Assembly: GCA_003290165.1 (NCBI GenBank)
Contig: QNQO01006228.1
Location: 305,849 to 369,848, forward strand
Source of the DNA: Berberis thunbergii
Taxonomy: Eukaryota; Streptophyta; Magnoliopsida; Ranunculales; Berberidaceae
DNA: 64,000 nt
Direction of reading: 5' to 3'
Below the pieces are notes generated by a model that made no database searches, had not been told where the DNA came from, and saw only the letters and a list, made by a program, of their open reading frames with translations. Below are positions 20,832 to 33,061 of this stretch, in pieces; position 1 is the first letter of the stretch; the number at the start of each line of letters is the position of its first letter. A program made the position numbers and the translations under genes.

Positions 20832-21272
20832 GTGGATGAGGACAGACACATCTGCTACTCAAGAGTCAAGAACCCCCTTCCCACCTTGACCTTTACGGAC
20901 AAGGACCTCGAAAGGGTAGGAGCGCCACATAACAACGCCTTAGTCATTTCGGTCTCCATAGCAAGGTGGGAAGTAAAGAGAGTTCTAGTTGACACAGGAA
21001 GTTCATTTAAAGTTTTGTTCTACAACGCTTTCCGCAAAATGGACCTCAAGGAGGAAAACCTAACACCTTCAGAACACCCGCTGATCGAATTCAGTGGGGA
21101 GAAGTGCTTCCCCATTGGAAAGATAAGACTAGCTACTATAGCAGGAGAACCACAGCTCAGGAAGGTCTTATTTCTGGACTTCATGGTGGTAGACGCACCA
21201 TCATCTTATAATCCCATCCTGAGAAGACCATGGCTCCACCAGATGGAAGCAAAGGTCTCCACCCTTCACTAG
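20832..21272 (+). CDS. Gypsy aspartic protease domain (copy 1)
   Basis: Open frame of 146 codons ending at TAG 21270. It contains the retropepsin active site V-L-V-D-T-G-S-S-F-K-V-L-F and the conserved downstream block F-M-V-V-D-A-P-S-S-Y-N. It would cleave the gag polyprotein. It is the best preserved of the three protease copies in the window. The usual I-L-G-R-P motif reads I-L-R-R-P. The frame stops right after the protease; no RT follows. As upstream gag is broken, production of the protein is doubtful. The first Met is only the ORF start; the natural start would be in gag. Confidence 0.75.
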   Translation: MDEDRHICYSRVKNPLPTLTFTDKDLERVGAPHNNALVISVSIARWEVKRVLVDTGSSFKVLFYNAFRKMDLKEENLTPSEHPLIEFSGEKCFPIGKIRLATIAGEPQLRKVLFLDFMVVDAPSSYNPILRRPWLHQMEAKVSTLH

Positions 21273-23180
21273 TGTGTTAAGTATATTGCCAACCACTCGG
21301 AAGGAACAACACGTGGAGACAAACCTACGGCACGAGGCTGCCACTATGTCGCACTGAAACAGATAGAGTGCTCCAAGATTCAGCTACATCAAGCAAAGCA
21401 GCCTGACCCAGTGCAAGGTCAAAAGATGGAAGAGACACCATTTTCGAGCAGTACAAGAGCAATCAGCTCTCCCGCCCAGTGAGTCATAAAGGCAATAGCA
21501 AGCTGGAACACATCCCCCCGGCATTCCATCGGCGTAGAGATTCCGTCGGCAATAGCAAGCGGGAACCTATCTAACGCCTTGATAGTCTGCTAGATGATCC
21601 GCGAGAACCACCCGAATTCATTTCAAGGCTAGGATCAGTTTCTCTCCGTCAATAGTTAGTTTTGCTTTAAAGTTGTTTGTTTCCCTTTCCTTGGTCAATA
21701 TTGAGTTTTAGTTCTTAAAAGGCTTATGTGATTTGCAATCATTTAAGAAATAAAGGAAGAATTACGAAAAACAAACTCTATTGATTATTGGAAAGATGTA
21801 ATAGCAAACACTTTGAGGCAGATACAAAAGACTACATATTACGAACGCCCTGAGGCGGATACAAAAGATTGAGCACTACAAGCATCCGAATACAATGCAA
21901 ATTGAAGTAAAAGACTCGCTTAGACAATTCTGCAACAGACAGAGTCCGACGAAATCTTGCAAACCCTTCGATGTGAGTAATCTGCAAGTGACAACAAATA
22001 TGAGAGAATGGGGGGTCTCGAAACTTTCCCAAGATAAAGACGAAGTGCCAGAAGAGATTGGAAGACTGAGCAGTTGGATTGCTCCGTCAAATCACTCCAG
22101 AAAAGTCTCGTACTATAGCATTGTAGACCTCACAACAAGTTGTTGATTTCCTCAAGAGACATCCAACCCCCTTCTGACTTCCTTAAACGGGTTAGAAGAA
22201 GGCGGATGAGGATAGCCACAAGCAGCGACACAGTTACGGTCTCTTAATGCTATCAAGAGAGACCACTTTTCCCATATGCGATGGCAGGTGTGACTGAGAG
22301 CTACCATGCCATAGACACCGCACATCAACCAACACTACGACTAGCCATCGGTCAGCCGTGGGATTCGAGCACACAAAGACACAAGTGGTACGGTGTAACA
22401 CCAAAGAATTTTTCTTGGTAGGAAATTCGTACTACTTCTCCACGAAATGAGAAGAAAAAATGAGATCTCAACAAATCAACTACATGCTCACCCATAGCAG
22501 GTGACTACACATAATGACAACTATTAAGGAGCCTGACCTTTGCAAATGCCAGAACATTTGGAGACTCCAGAAACGGAGATCCACCTTCAGCCTTTGTAAA
22601 ACCCAAAGCATTTTCTTCAGCCTTTGAAAAATCCAAAACACTCTCTTCAAGCAAGAACATTACAGAAGATCAGCTCTACGAAAGATAGTGCCTACAACGA
22701 TTGTAAAACACCATTATATAGACATGCTGGTTCACCAAATGGGCACTCCAGCATTAACTGTCAAGCATTGAATACGGTATGGAAAACGATGAGACGACGA
22801 TTCCCAAAGAAGCTGCGTAGACCACGTCATTCAAATTAATGGCGCTGCACGCAACCCCATCAATTAAGGGGGACTAAACACATACTCGACCGTCACACAG
22901 CCCGAACCGTGCACGTGTTACCATGCAATTTACACTGTACACACTGTGCACTGCGCCCTAGCCCTTCCTCTGCAGCCCATGGACACTACCCATTATTCAA
23001 ACAACACTCTGTCGCATGCTTGGCACGAGCATTAAGAGATCCTAGCCGATCCGAACATACGGATTTTACCTACTGATTCGAGGTAACTCCGTCCACACCA
23101 TGCATCACTAAATGCACACGCCCCCTAAAAGGCGAAACTTCTTTTCAAACCATGTAAGCTTAGTCAGCCAAAGCTGATGA
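21273..23180. other. Gypsy internal spacer, non-coding
   Basis: About 1.9 kb between protease and the tandem repeats. In a normal Ty3/gypsy element this position holds RT, RNase H and integrase. No Y-x-D-D, H-H-C-C or D-D-E signature was seen in any frame. It is collinear with 29660-31490 in copy 2, so the loss of pol precedes the duplication. Confidence 0.7.
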
Positions 23181-23189
23181 CAGCTGCTT

Positions 23190-24140
23190 CTGGTTCAACC
23201 CGACACCTAGTCCGCTTAGTGTGGGCATCGACGATTTAGGAAGTGGGAGTCTAATTAGTGCTATCGTGCTTGGTAACGACAGTTCACTAGGTATAATTGC
23301 CCCCTTCACGGCCAATGATCGCCAAACCCAATCAGATAAGCCTAGCTGGTGAGACGAAAGCTTTTGATCAAAACCTAGACTTGTAACCCCCACTGCGAGG
23401 GTTTAGATAGTCTAAAAGGTGGGAGCCTGGTAAGTCCAGAACTGATTTCGATGCTTGCCACAGGACCACTGCTTTTCAGCATGGCCGCCAAATCATCAAA
23501 CTTGGACTTGTAGCCCGCACTGCGAGGGTGTAAATAGTCTAGAATGTGGGAGCCTAGTCAGTCCTGAACTGATTCCCATGGCTCGCCACGGGACCAGTGC
23601 TTTCGGTGTGGCCGCCAAATCACCAAACCTGAACTTGTAGCCCGCGCTTCGAGGGTGTAGATAGTCTAGAAGGTAGAAACCCAAACAGCCACGACCTGAT
23701 TCCGACGGTTTGCCACGGAACCACTGCTTTTCAGCGTGGCCGCCGAACCCTCCCAAATTTGTAACCGGATGCACACAAGTGTAGATAATTTGGAAGGTGG
23801 GAGCCTAGTCAGTCCCGAACTAATTCTGGTGGTTTGCCACAGGACCACTGCTTTTCAGTCTAGTCCTCTCGAATTTGTAGCCCCCACCGCGTGGGGAGGG
23901 TGTAGATGGTTCAAAACATGGGAGCCTAGTCAGTTCTGAACTGATTTTGACGACTTGCTATGGGACCATTGCTCTTCAGCTTGGTCGCTAAACTTTTACT
24001 CCCCGAATTCGTAGCCCACTTTACTTGGTCATATACGATTTGGAAGGTGGGAGCCTAGTCAGTCTTACACTAATCCTGACAACTTGTCACGAGACCACTG
24101 CTCTTCAGCCTGGTCACCAAACATGAATCTAGCCGAATCA
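23190..24140. repeat. ~125-bp tandem repeats in gypsy spacer (copy 1)
   Basis: About six units recur, each with the landmarks ttgtagccc, then gggtgtagatagtc, then ggtgggagcctagtcagtc, then ccactgcttttcagc, at spacings of about 117-132 bases. The first unit (23190-23370) is longer and resembles the ~180-bp unit of the element at 53327-62500. Function unknown; tandem arrays at this place are common in Tat-type elements. Confidence 0.85.
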
Positions 24141-24442
24141 GCGTCTTCATGCTCAAACAGACTGACATTCTAATATTCGCGAAGGCCATTTGCTCCCATA
24201 CAAAGGTCATACAGCTAGTGCCCAGATAAAAACTATTTAGAATGCTTGCCCAAGCTTACAACTCCTGACTCGGCACAAACACTCCGACGCATGCGCTCGG
24301 CCATTGCAAATCACTTTTAGCAACAACTGCAGCCGACCGATCGGACAAACAGGATAAGCCTCAAATAGTATACCTTGGGACAAGACACGGTGCAGGCAAC
24401 CCCCAGCTAAATTGTTCGCAACATGCCCACTATCAGACATGG

Positions 24443-27142
24443 CTACGCAACAACGACCCCGAATTGTTCACAATACAAAGTGGTCAAACTCTTGATCTCA
24501 GATAGACCAGTCAAATATTCTATTGACTCAACCAGCCTAAGCCTGATGACAAGGCAAAAGGAAAAACATATAATAGAGACAACAAGCACAGTACTGATAA
24601 AACTGTTTTCATTAACGATCAAAACTAAAAGGCATACAATCACACCAATGTTACTCCCTATCAAGAAAAGGTACAAAAACAGAAGAGCTAAGCCTAGTGG
24701 AAGATAGAGCAGGGATCGCATCCACACGCGTCGCGACCTGTGTATAAGGGCCAACATTGTCTTCATCATCCGACGATGCAAAGACAACAGACAAATCAAC
24801 ATATGACATCTTCTTACACCAGCCAAGATCCCACTTCGGATGTTCCTCCTTCATCGGTGCCAACAGCTCAAGGCGGCCATGTACAACCAAGTGGAACTCA
24901 CACTTGCCTTGCAACTGAAGAAGCTCTTCCTCTCGCACCTTCGCGTCAACAAGTTCACGCTTCAGTAGCTCCAACTTTCCAGTCAGTGTGTCGACCTGAA
25001 ACTGGTCTGTGGCCAGACTGCTCTCCACAACACAAAGATCATGTCACCCTAATTCGAGCTGGTCCTCAGCCTTTCTCACCTCATGGACGTAGAACTCCAT
25101 ATCGGATTCCAGCTGTTGCTTCTCAGTAGCCATGTCAGCTTCCTTAGAAGCGCACTCTTCAGCAAAAGACTGCAGCTCAGAACATCCTTAGCCACAACAT
25201 CTTGCGCAACCTCAACGGATTCGGCTAAACTTCTGCCTGAGTCCATCCCTTTCGGACATCACCTTTCTTAGATTATGCTCGAGGTCTTCCAGACGAGCCC
25301 TCTGAGCCTTAGCGGCCACGGTTAACTGATCCAACTGGTTATCCTCGGCCTGCTTCTTAAGCCGCTCAATTTCACGAAGCGCATCAGAATACAGTAGTTG
25401 CATGTGCAAGAAGACACGCTCCAAGGTATATACACTCTCACGAACCGTCTCGACTTTCATCACAACTGCGACTGCATGGCTCATATGAGACATACCCAGC
25501 ATAAATTACTTCAAACCCTTATCCATACATCTTTCCAACATATCCTCTTCGGATTTAGGACTATGATCCATCAACCAGCTATGACACCTGCTTATATGCT
25601 TCATCGAAGCATACTTTATGTCCATCTCTTGGTGCCAGACTTATGAGCTCATCTTTACCAAGTCAGGTGCAAACAGGTTTATCTGTGCACCCGGATGAAG
25701 CCTCCCCGGATCAGTGATTACGCCAGCATTGCCCTTCGCGATCGCCACCGTCCTCAGAATCTTCTCCGTGGCCTTTCCATTGTCATTAACAGCAGGATTG
25801 CGAAGCGGCTCGGATCAATGGGAAGAGAAGGGAGCGAAGTATTCAAAAAACCCTCCGACACTTCTAAATGTTGCCTAGAACGAGATGGTGAGCAATGCGG
25901 ACTACAAGAGACATGGCGGGTACCGCAGCCACTTTCAGGGGAATCAATAGTAGGGCGATCAGATTCTACCACCTTGGGTGAATCTTCACAAGAGCTTTCT
26001 ACAACAATGGTCCCACACGAATCAGCACCAGTGGAAGCAGCCATTGCAACCCGCACCAGAGGGTCATTCAGAGCCTCGACATACGTGTCACTAAGGTTTG
26101 ATCTGTCCATGACTCCTGCCATCCGTAGGTAATATTTTTCCAATATTCAAACATCAGTCTCCGCCTCAACAGGCCTAGCAGACTCGCGCTCCTCTCTCAC
26201 TAGATCGGCTCGTGCCGAAGTCAACCCAACTTTAACGATAGACCTCTTCGTCACAAAGAAAGCAAGCGTCTCGGACGAATCTTTTGCATCGGACAGAACG
26301 AGAACTTTGGCCCCAGCACCCTTCCTCTTCCTGGAAGGGGCCCCACCTTCCAACTTAATACGCGACTCTCGATAGAGAATATAGGTGACGTGTCAGTTGT
26401 CCCACAACACACTACGGGTGAAGTTGGAAACTATTATGACATCGACCACTTTCCTTTGCGGCAAGACATGGAACATCTCCTTGGTGTTTTGCTCCTCTAA
26501 GGTAAGAGGAGTTGTAGGAAACCTTCCTGCAGGGGAACACAAGTAATGATCAATCAACTCACTATCAAGCACATCAAAGTTGCAATAAAAGGTTAGAACT
26601 TACGAAGCGGCTTGAACTGTCACTCGAGCGAATGACCCTTACACCGAAAATACTTCGAATCTGCAGGAGCCAAGAAGCAGTACTTCTACCAGAACTTGAA
26701 ATCATCAAGTAGTTTTTTGAAGCACTTCGGCGACTTCATCTTACAGACAACATTGCTCTTCAGCCAGGGAGAAGTCAATGGATCACCCGCGAAGTCACGC
26801 TAACACCGGTCTCCTTAACACTGAGCAGAATCATGAGAATGATCCTATATCATTGGGCCCCAACTGAGTCGAAGGAATCCCTAAGAGATCCAAGAACTCC
26901 CAAATCATGTCCAAGACCAAAAAATGCACTCCAATTTGAAACATCCCACGATGTAAACAGATGAAATTGGCATGAGGTGACATCGGTGTTTGGTAGCTCG
27001 TTAAGAGATACAACGGCAAGTCCTTGGGGACTCCAAACTTCGTACGGATTTTGGCAAGACCAGGCTCGGACAACAACCTGTTTTCAAAAAACTCTAGGCC
27101 CTCGGCCAAGACAGCATCATCGAGAAGGATTTATTGAGCCAT
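24443..27142 (-). pseudogene. Antisense ORF with coiled coil (copy 1)
   Basis: Read from the LTR 2 side. An M-A-Q start lies near 27142, followed by F-F-E-N-R-L-L, then F-G-V-P-K-D-L-P-L-Y, then F-I-C-L-H-R-G-M-F, then W-E-F-L-D-L-L-G-I. I assign this to the putative gypsy-type transposon domain (Transposase_28). Past several frame changes come a G-R-F-P-T-T-P-L-T-L segment, a Ser/Asp-rich linker (25754-26353) and a Leu/Glu/Arg heptad-rich coiled coil (24651-25502). It is antisense to gag and ends beside the tandem repeats. Multiple frameshifts and stops mean no full protein. Function unknown; it may influence element RNA or act as an extra structural protein. Confidence 0.7.
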
Positions 27143-27338
27143 GAAGAAGATGAACAATCTTTTCAGAACAATATCTTCGAAAGCAAACAAAGTAGAAGAA
27201 TCAGACTTTGCAGTGCGAATGATCTAAATAGATGACGGCGTGCGGCGTGCGACTCAAGCAACGATTCAGACTCAATCATCATGAGTGGCGCATCCCTTCA
27301 AGAAATGACTTAGCAAACCCATGTGATAGCCCAATAAC

Positions 27339-27352
27339 TCGGGGGGAGTAGT
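27339..27352 (+). promoter_or_regulatory. Polypurine tract before LTR 2
   Basis: ctcggggggagtagt directly precedes TGATGATACA. This is the plus-strand primer site. The same tract precedes LTR 3 (35478-35490) and, as cgggggaagtag, the 61857 LTR. Confidence 0.75.
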
Positions 27353-28040
27353 TGATGATACAAAAAAAAGGTCACACCCCTGAGTCGTACACGTGTCATG
27401 ATGATCTCAAGGAACTATAGGCCCCAGTATCAGTCCAACGCTGATCCGGCCTGAACGGTTTAAGCCCGCTCGACTTCAGTCCGCCATACGGACCCAGACT
27501 CTCATAGCATGCTAGGCCCACACGTCTCACAACTGCCCTCAATACCCATAAGTCCTCCTTAGGCAAGTATCTCAAGGATCAACTTTAGACGGGCAACTAC
27601 ATATGCTCTTTACTCCCAACTAGGAAGTAAACACCAGAGTATCTTTCACATAGGGAAACTCCCTTCTACGGATTGTTCTTGGATTGGAAACTATCTCTCG
27701 CGTATCTAGGAGCACAGAGCTAACATGAAACTTCCCTTCTACAGCACGACTTCTAGTTAGAAAAGGATATCCACGAAGATCTCCTTCCTAAACTACGCCT
27801 ACGATGGCTTGGTTAAGATAGGACTCTTTGCATTATAAATAAGACACGAGGTTGGTAAGCTAAGGTAAGCTACAAATTCCCTGTTATAGCATTACACCTT
27901 CCTCAGAGCCATGTCTGACTTTAGCATCGCAGTGGCATCGGCCACCACAACGGTGGTTTTTTGATCACGTGTGCTACTTGTGCAAGTCCACAGGTCAGTA
28001 GGAACCAGGTCAGAGCAGAGAGCGAAAAACAACTGCATCA
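27353..28040 (+). repeat. Gypsy compound LTR 2 (shared middle LTR)
   Basis: TGATGATACA ... aactgcatCA, 688 bases. It serves as the 3' LTR of copy 1 and the 5' LTR of copy 2. What follows is not a primer-binding site but sequence matching 20147 onward of copy 1. Confidence 0.92.
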
Positions 28041-28855
28041 GGATGCTGCGCAACTAACGTTGAGCTTGCCACTAAGACAAATAGGCTGGGCTTAGGGAAT
28101 CCCCTCTATAGAGGAGTGCACGATCCGGGCATACTGTACCACATCTCCGTCCCACCATTTGTAGATCGGATCATGAATGAGGCCCTTCCGAGGAAGTTTA
28201 CTCCCCCAAAGCTCGACTCCTATGACAAAACCACCGATCCTTTCGACCACCTGCGTCATTACCATCACGTAATGGCTTTTAAATAAGGATCTGAATCTGT
28301 CATGTGCAGGACCTTTCCCACTAGTCTGAAAAGCTCAGCATTAACGTGGTTCCACAACCTTCTACCGAAGTCCATCAACTCCTTCAAAACGCTGGCAAAG
28401 GAATTCCTGACACATTTTATCGGGAACCAACATTTTCGAAAAATCCCACACTACATACTCTCTATGAAGCAGAGGTCTGGCGAGACACTCTGAGATTATG
28501 TCACGCACTTCAACAATGAGCTGACCCTCATCGACAGGTGCAACGACGATACTGCCATGACAGCCTTCACTGCGAGACTCAATGAGGGAAAGCTCTATGA
28601 GGACCTCACCCTGGAGCCTTCTCTGGACATGGCGGAGGTCCTCAAGAGCATCCAGAGACACATCACCCTGAAAGAGTCGAGTACCATTAAAAGGGAAGTC
28701 AAAGGCGAGAAAAAACCCTCCACTTCCATGAACAAAAAGGATGGAAAAAGATGTGAGGATGAGGAATGGAGCAAAAGGAAGCGCAGTGACAATAGGCAAG
28801 ACCCTGGTCGGCTCAGATCGGAGAATCGTCCAACTATGTTGGATCCAGAGTGATG
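28041..28855 (+). pseudogene. Gypsy gag (copy 2), lacks leader
   Basis: Collinear with copy 1 from position 20147, so about 400 bases of leader including the primer-binding site are missing just after LTR 2. The gag signature is well kept (C-R-T-F-P-T-S-L-K, W-F-H-N-L-L-P, F-N-N-E-L-T-L-I-D). It continues to a Lys/Arg-rich tail ending L-D-P-E, with stops and frameshifts near 28286 and 28495. It would encode the capsid. Confidence 0.85.
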
Positions 28856-28919
28856 ACACCCCTAAATGCTAACCTATCAGACGTACTAAACTCCATGAAA
28901 AGCTAGGAGGAACTGAAGT

Positions 28920-29115
28920 GGTCCCTAAAGACATGCGGAAACCCAACCAAGCGTGACAACGGCAAGTACTGCGCGTACCACAAGGAGGGCGGCCACGACA
29001 CCAATGACTGCAAGAGTTTGAGGTATGTGGTTGAGTATTAGATTCGCAAATAACAGAGGGGAGTCAGTTAAAGAAATAGAAAAAGAGACTCCAAGGATAA
29101 TATACATCCTTCACG
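28920..29115 (+). pseudogene. Gypsy gag zinc knuckle (copy 2)
   Basis: The frame reads K-Y-C-A-Y-H-K-E-G-G-H-D-T-N-D-C-K, an atypical knuckle with C-x2-H-x4-H-x4-C spacing, as found in this gag family. The equivalent in the third element (near 55290-55340) reads Y-C-S-F-H-K, then a stop, then G-G-H-D-T-E-E-C. In copy 1 this part is deleted. Confidence 0.75.
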
Positions 29116-29189
29116 GAGTTGGACCAAATGAAAGCCAACCATACAAATCCCGCAAGCGGACTCTACTGAACATGTGGACATAACCCGTG

Positions 29190-29660
29190 AATGAGGACAG
29201 ACACATCTGCCACTCAATGATTCAGAGCCCCATTCCCACCTTGACCTTTACGGACATGGACCTCGAAGGAGTCTGAGCGCCACATAACGACGCCTTAGTC
29301 ATCTTGGTCTCCAAAGAAATGTGAGAAGTAAAGAGAGCCCTGGTTGACACAGGAAGTTCGTTTAATGTTCTGTTCTACAACGCATTCCGCAGCATGGACC
29401 TCAAGGAGGAAAACCTAACATCTTCAGAACACCCGCTGATCGAATTCAACGGAGAAAAGTGTTTCCTCATCGAAAATATAAGGTTAGCTATGATAGCAGG
29501 AGAGCCGCAGCTTAGGAAGGTCCTACTTCTGGACTTCATGGTGGTAAACGCACCGTCATCCTACAATCTCATCATGGGAAAACCATAGTTCCACCAGATG
29601 GAAGCAGTGGTCTCCACCCTTTACCAGTGTGTTAAGTATACTGCTAACCACTCCGAATGA
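29190..29660 (+). pseudogene. Gypsy aspartic protease (copy 2), decayed
   Basis: Same order as copy 1: L-T-F-T-D-M-D-L-E-G-V, the active site A-L-V-D-T-G-S-S-F-N-V-L-F, then L-L-D-F-M-V-V-N-A-P-S-S-Y-N. It is interrupted by stops near 29272 and 29324 and by a TAG after M-G-K-P near 29588. The active-site triad D-T-G is intact. No RT follows. Confidence 0.8.
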
Positions 29661-31489
29661 ACAATACGTGGATACCAATCTACGACACGAAGCTGCCACT
29701 ACGCCACACTGAAACAGATAGAGTGCTCTCAGATTCAGCTACATCGTGCAAAGCAGCCTAACCCAGTGCAAGTCCAGATGACAACAGAGACATGAGCGAT
29801 ACTGAAGCAATAAGCTCTTCCGCCCAACGAGCAGAAAAGGCCATGGAAAATGGAAACACATCCCACGACATTTTGTCGACATGGAGATCCGCCCCTCTGC
29901 AAGGTTTACTATTCAGTAACCTATGTAATGCCTCGACAGTCCGCTAAATGATCCGCGAGAGCAACCTGAATTCACTTCAAGGCTAGGATCAATTTCTTTC
30001 CGTTGATAGTTAGGCTGTTTTAAGTTATTTGTTTCCCTTTCCATAGTCAATATTGAGTTTTAGTTCTTAAAAAACTTATGTTATCAATCATTTAAGAAAT
30101 AAAGCAAGAATTATGAAAACACTCTATTGATTATTGGAAAGATGTAACAAAAGCACCTTGAGGCAAATACAAAAGGCTACATATCACGAATGCTCTGAGG
30201 CGGATACAAAAGAAGGTATACTGAAGGCATCTGATCAGCATGGAGTGAGGACTTGCTTAAACTATCCGACCACATAAGCTACACGAACAATCCAAAGTAA
30301 GCAGCCCGCAAGCAGAACAATGATCCAGCAGACGTGACCCTCAAATATGGTCTGTGGGGGTACAAAATCGGCAACCGAGAATCCCGCGACAAGCCACAAT
30401 CAGATACAAGCAACTCATGCACTCTTGATCCAGCAAAACTAATGAACCTGGGACAAGAATCAGGTTGACGCAGGCAGAGTGCACCTTCTGGCTATAGGGA
30501 TAAGAGGGGTGTCTAAGAGTCAATGACCCAATCCATGGACCATGTCCAATTCTTCTTCATTTTGATATCTTGAATTCTAGCGAATGGCAAGGCAATGAGG
30601 TTAATCGAGAAACGACGGAGGAAACCACCACGGAGTTGGACGTTGGTGCTACCTATGAAATTAAACATTCAGGAACAATGATGAGGCGCCAACATATGAA
30701 CAACAAATTCTTCCCTTGGGAGAGCATCTGTACTACTTCTTCGCGATATGAGAAAAAATTACGAGACCTCGACATGTCAACTACGTGCCCACCCATAACA
30801 GGTGGCATGCATAATAACAACTATCTATGTGCCAAACCGGTGCAAACGTCAGAACATTCAGAGAATCCAAAGATGGAGATCCACCTTCAACCTTCGGTCG
30901 GAAAAGCCAAAGCATTTTCTTCAACCTTTAGAAAACCCAAAGCGTTATCTTCAAGCAATAACATTACAGAAGATAAGTTCTGCGAAAGATAGTGCCTACA
31001 ACTATTGGGAACATCGTTATATAGACATGATGTTTCACCAAGCGGGCACTCTAGCATTAACTACCAAACATTGAATACAGTATGGGAAACAAAAAGACAA
31101 TGGTTCCCAAGGCAACTGCACAGACCATGTCATTCAAATTGATGGCGCTGCACGCAACCCATCAATTGAGGGGGAGTAATCGGTACTCAACCGTCACACA
31201 ATCTCATACATGTGTTACTGCGCGATTTACGCCGTACACACGGTGCAACCTAGCTCTTCCTCTGTCGGCCCATGGGCTCGGCCTATTACTCAAATAGTAT
31301 TATGTCACATGCTTGGCACGAGCACGAGAAATTCTAGTCTACTCTGACATACAAATCACACCTACTTATCACTAGCTGATTTAAGGTAACCTCATCCACC
31401 CCATGCATCAGGCAGATGGACTAGATTCGCACACCCCAAACCTCTTTTAAAACAAGGCAAGCTTAGTCGGCCAAAGCTGATGAAAATGG
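29661..31489. other. Gypsy internal spacer (copy 2)
   Basis: Collinear with 21290-23180. No pol domain seen. Open frames such as 30570-30992 are not recognised and do not match a clear frame in copy 1, so I treat them as chance. Confidence 0.65.
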
Positions 31490-32320
31490 CTTCTGGTTCA
31501 ACCTAACACCTAGTCCGCTTAGCACGGGCATCGACGGTTTAGGAAGTGAGAGTCTAATCAGAACTATCATGTCTATTGACGATGACTTGTCAGGGATCAC
31601 TGCCCACTTCGCTGTCAATGATCGCCGAACCTAATTAGGTAAGTCTAGCTGGTGAGGATTAGTAACGAATGTTTCTGATCAAAACCTGGACTTGTAGCCC
31701 TCATTGCAAGGGTGTAGATACTCTAAAAGATGGGAGAAGTCAGTCCCGAACTGATTTCGACGGCTTGCCATGGAACCACTGCTTTTTAGCGTAGCCGCCA
31801 AATCACCAAACATGGACTTGTAGCCCCCAGTACTAGGGTATAGATAGTCTAGAAGGTGGGAGCCTAGACAGTCCAGAACTGATTCTGACGACTTTCCACG
31901 GGACCACTGCTTTTTAGCTTAGCCGCCAAATCACCAAACCTGGACTTGTAGCCCGCGCTACGAGGGTGTAGATAGTCTAGAAGGTGGGAGCCTAGTCAGC
32001 CACGACCTAATTTCGACGGCCTGCCACGGGACCACTGCTTTTCAGCTTAGCCACTGAAAACTTCAAAATTTGTAGCTTGATGCGCACATGTGTAGATGAT
32101 TTGGAAGGTGGCTGCCCAGTCAGTCCTGAACTGATTCCGTCGGCTTACCACGGGACACTGCTTTTCAGCCCGATCGCCAAACTTTTACTCCCCGAATCTG
32201 TAGTCCAGTTTACTCAGTCATAAACTATTCGGAAGGTGGGAGCTTAGTCAGTCCTGAACTGATTTCGATGGCTTGTCCGAGACCACTATTTTTCAGCCTG
32301 GTCGCCAAACATGAATCTAG
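31490..32320. repeat. ~125-bp tandem repeats in gypsy spacer (copy 2)
   Basis: Five units with the same landmarks as copy 1 (ttgtagccc near 31692, 31818, 31945, 32071, 32198), preceded by one longer unit. Copy number differs from copy 1, so the array has expanded or contracted since duplication. Confidence 0.85.
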
Positions 32321-33061
32321 CTGAGTCAACGTCTTCACGCTCAAACAGATCAATATTCTAAAATTAGCGAAGGCCATTCGCGCATATACAGAGATCATAA
32401 AGCCAATGCCCAGATAATAGCTACTTACGATGCCAACCCGAGCTTACAGCGCCTGACTCGGCACGAACACTCTGACAAATACAATCAGTCATCGCAACTT
32501 ACTCATAGCAGCAACTGCAACCGATCAGTCGGACCAACAAGGTGAGCCTCATGCATCTTACCTTGGGGACAAGACACAACTCGGGCGAATCAACCCCTGG
32601 CTAGACTGTCCGAAACATGCCCACTATCAGACATGACTACATAGCAATGATCCTGAGTCGTTCACAATACAAAGCGGTCAAGCTCTCTATCGCAGACAGA
32701 CAAGTCAACGTCCTATTGATTCAACAAGCCTATGCCAAAGCAAACGACAGGGCAAAATGAAAAACATGCAATAGAGACAACAAACACGAAACAGATAAAA
32801 TTATTTTCATTAACGGCAAAGTTACTCCTTATCATAAGAAGCTACAGAAACATAAGAGCTAAGCCTAGTAGAAGATGGAACAAAAGTAGCGTCCACGCAC
32901 ACCACGACCTGGACATCAAGGCCCAAACTGTCTTCCTCGTCCGATGATGCAGAAGTAACAAACAAGTCTACTTATGACATCTTCTTATCCGGGTGTTCCT
33001 CCTTCATCCATGCCAACAACTCCAGCCGGCCATGTACAACCCAGCGAAATTCACACTTGCC

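Noticed and set aside
23496..23939. Frames across the 125-bp repeats (for example 23496-23774 minus)
   Set aside because: Repeat-driven open frames differing between units; no domain.
23190..24140. Regularly spaced repeats suggesting a CRISPR-like array
   Set aside because: Units are contiguous degenerate copies of about 125 bases without unique spacers, in a plant retroelement spacer.
24740..25129. 129-codon plus-strand frame
   Set aside because: Shadow of the antisense coiled-coil frame on the minus strand.
28362..28859. 165-codon minus-strand frame over gag
   Set aside because: Shadow of the sense gag frame, which carries the recognisable gag motifs.
30570..30992. 140-codon frame in the copy 2 gypsy spacer
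   Set aside because: The collinear copy 1 region has no matching frame and no motif is recognisable.
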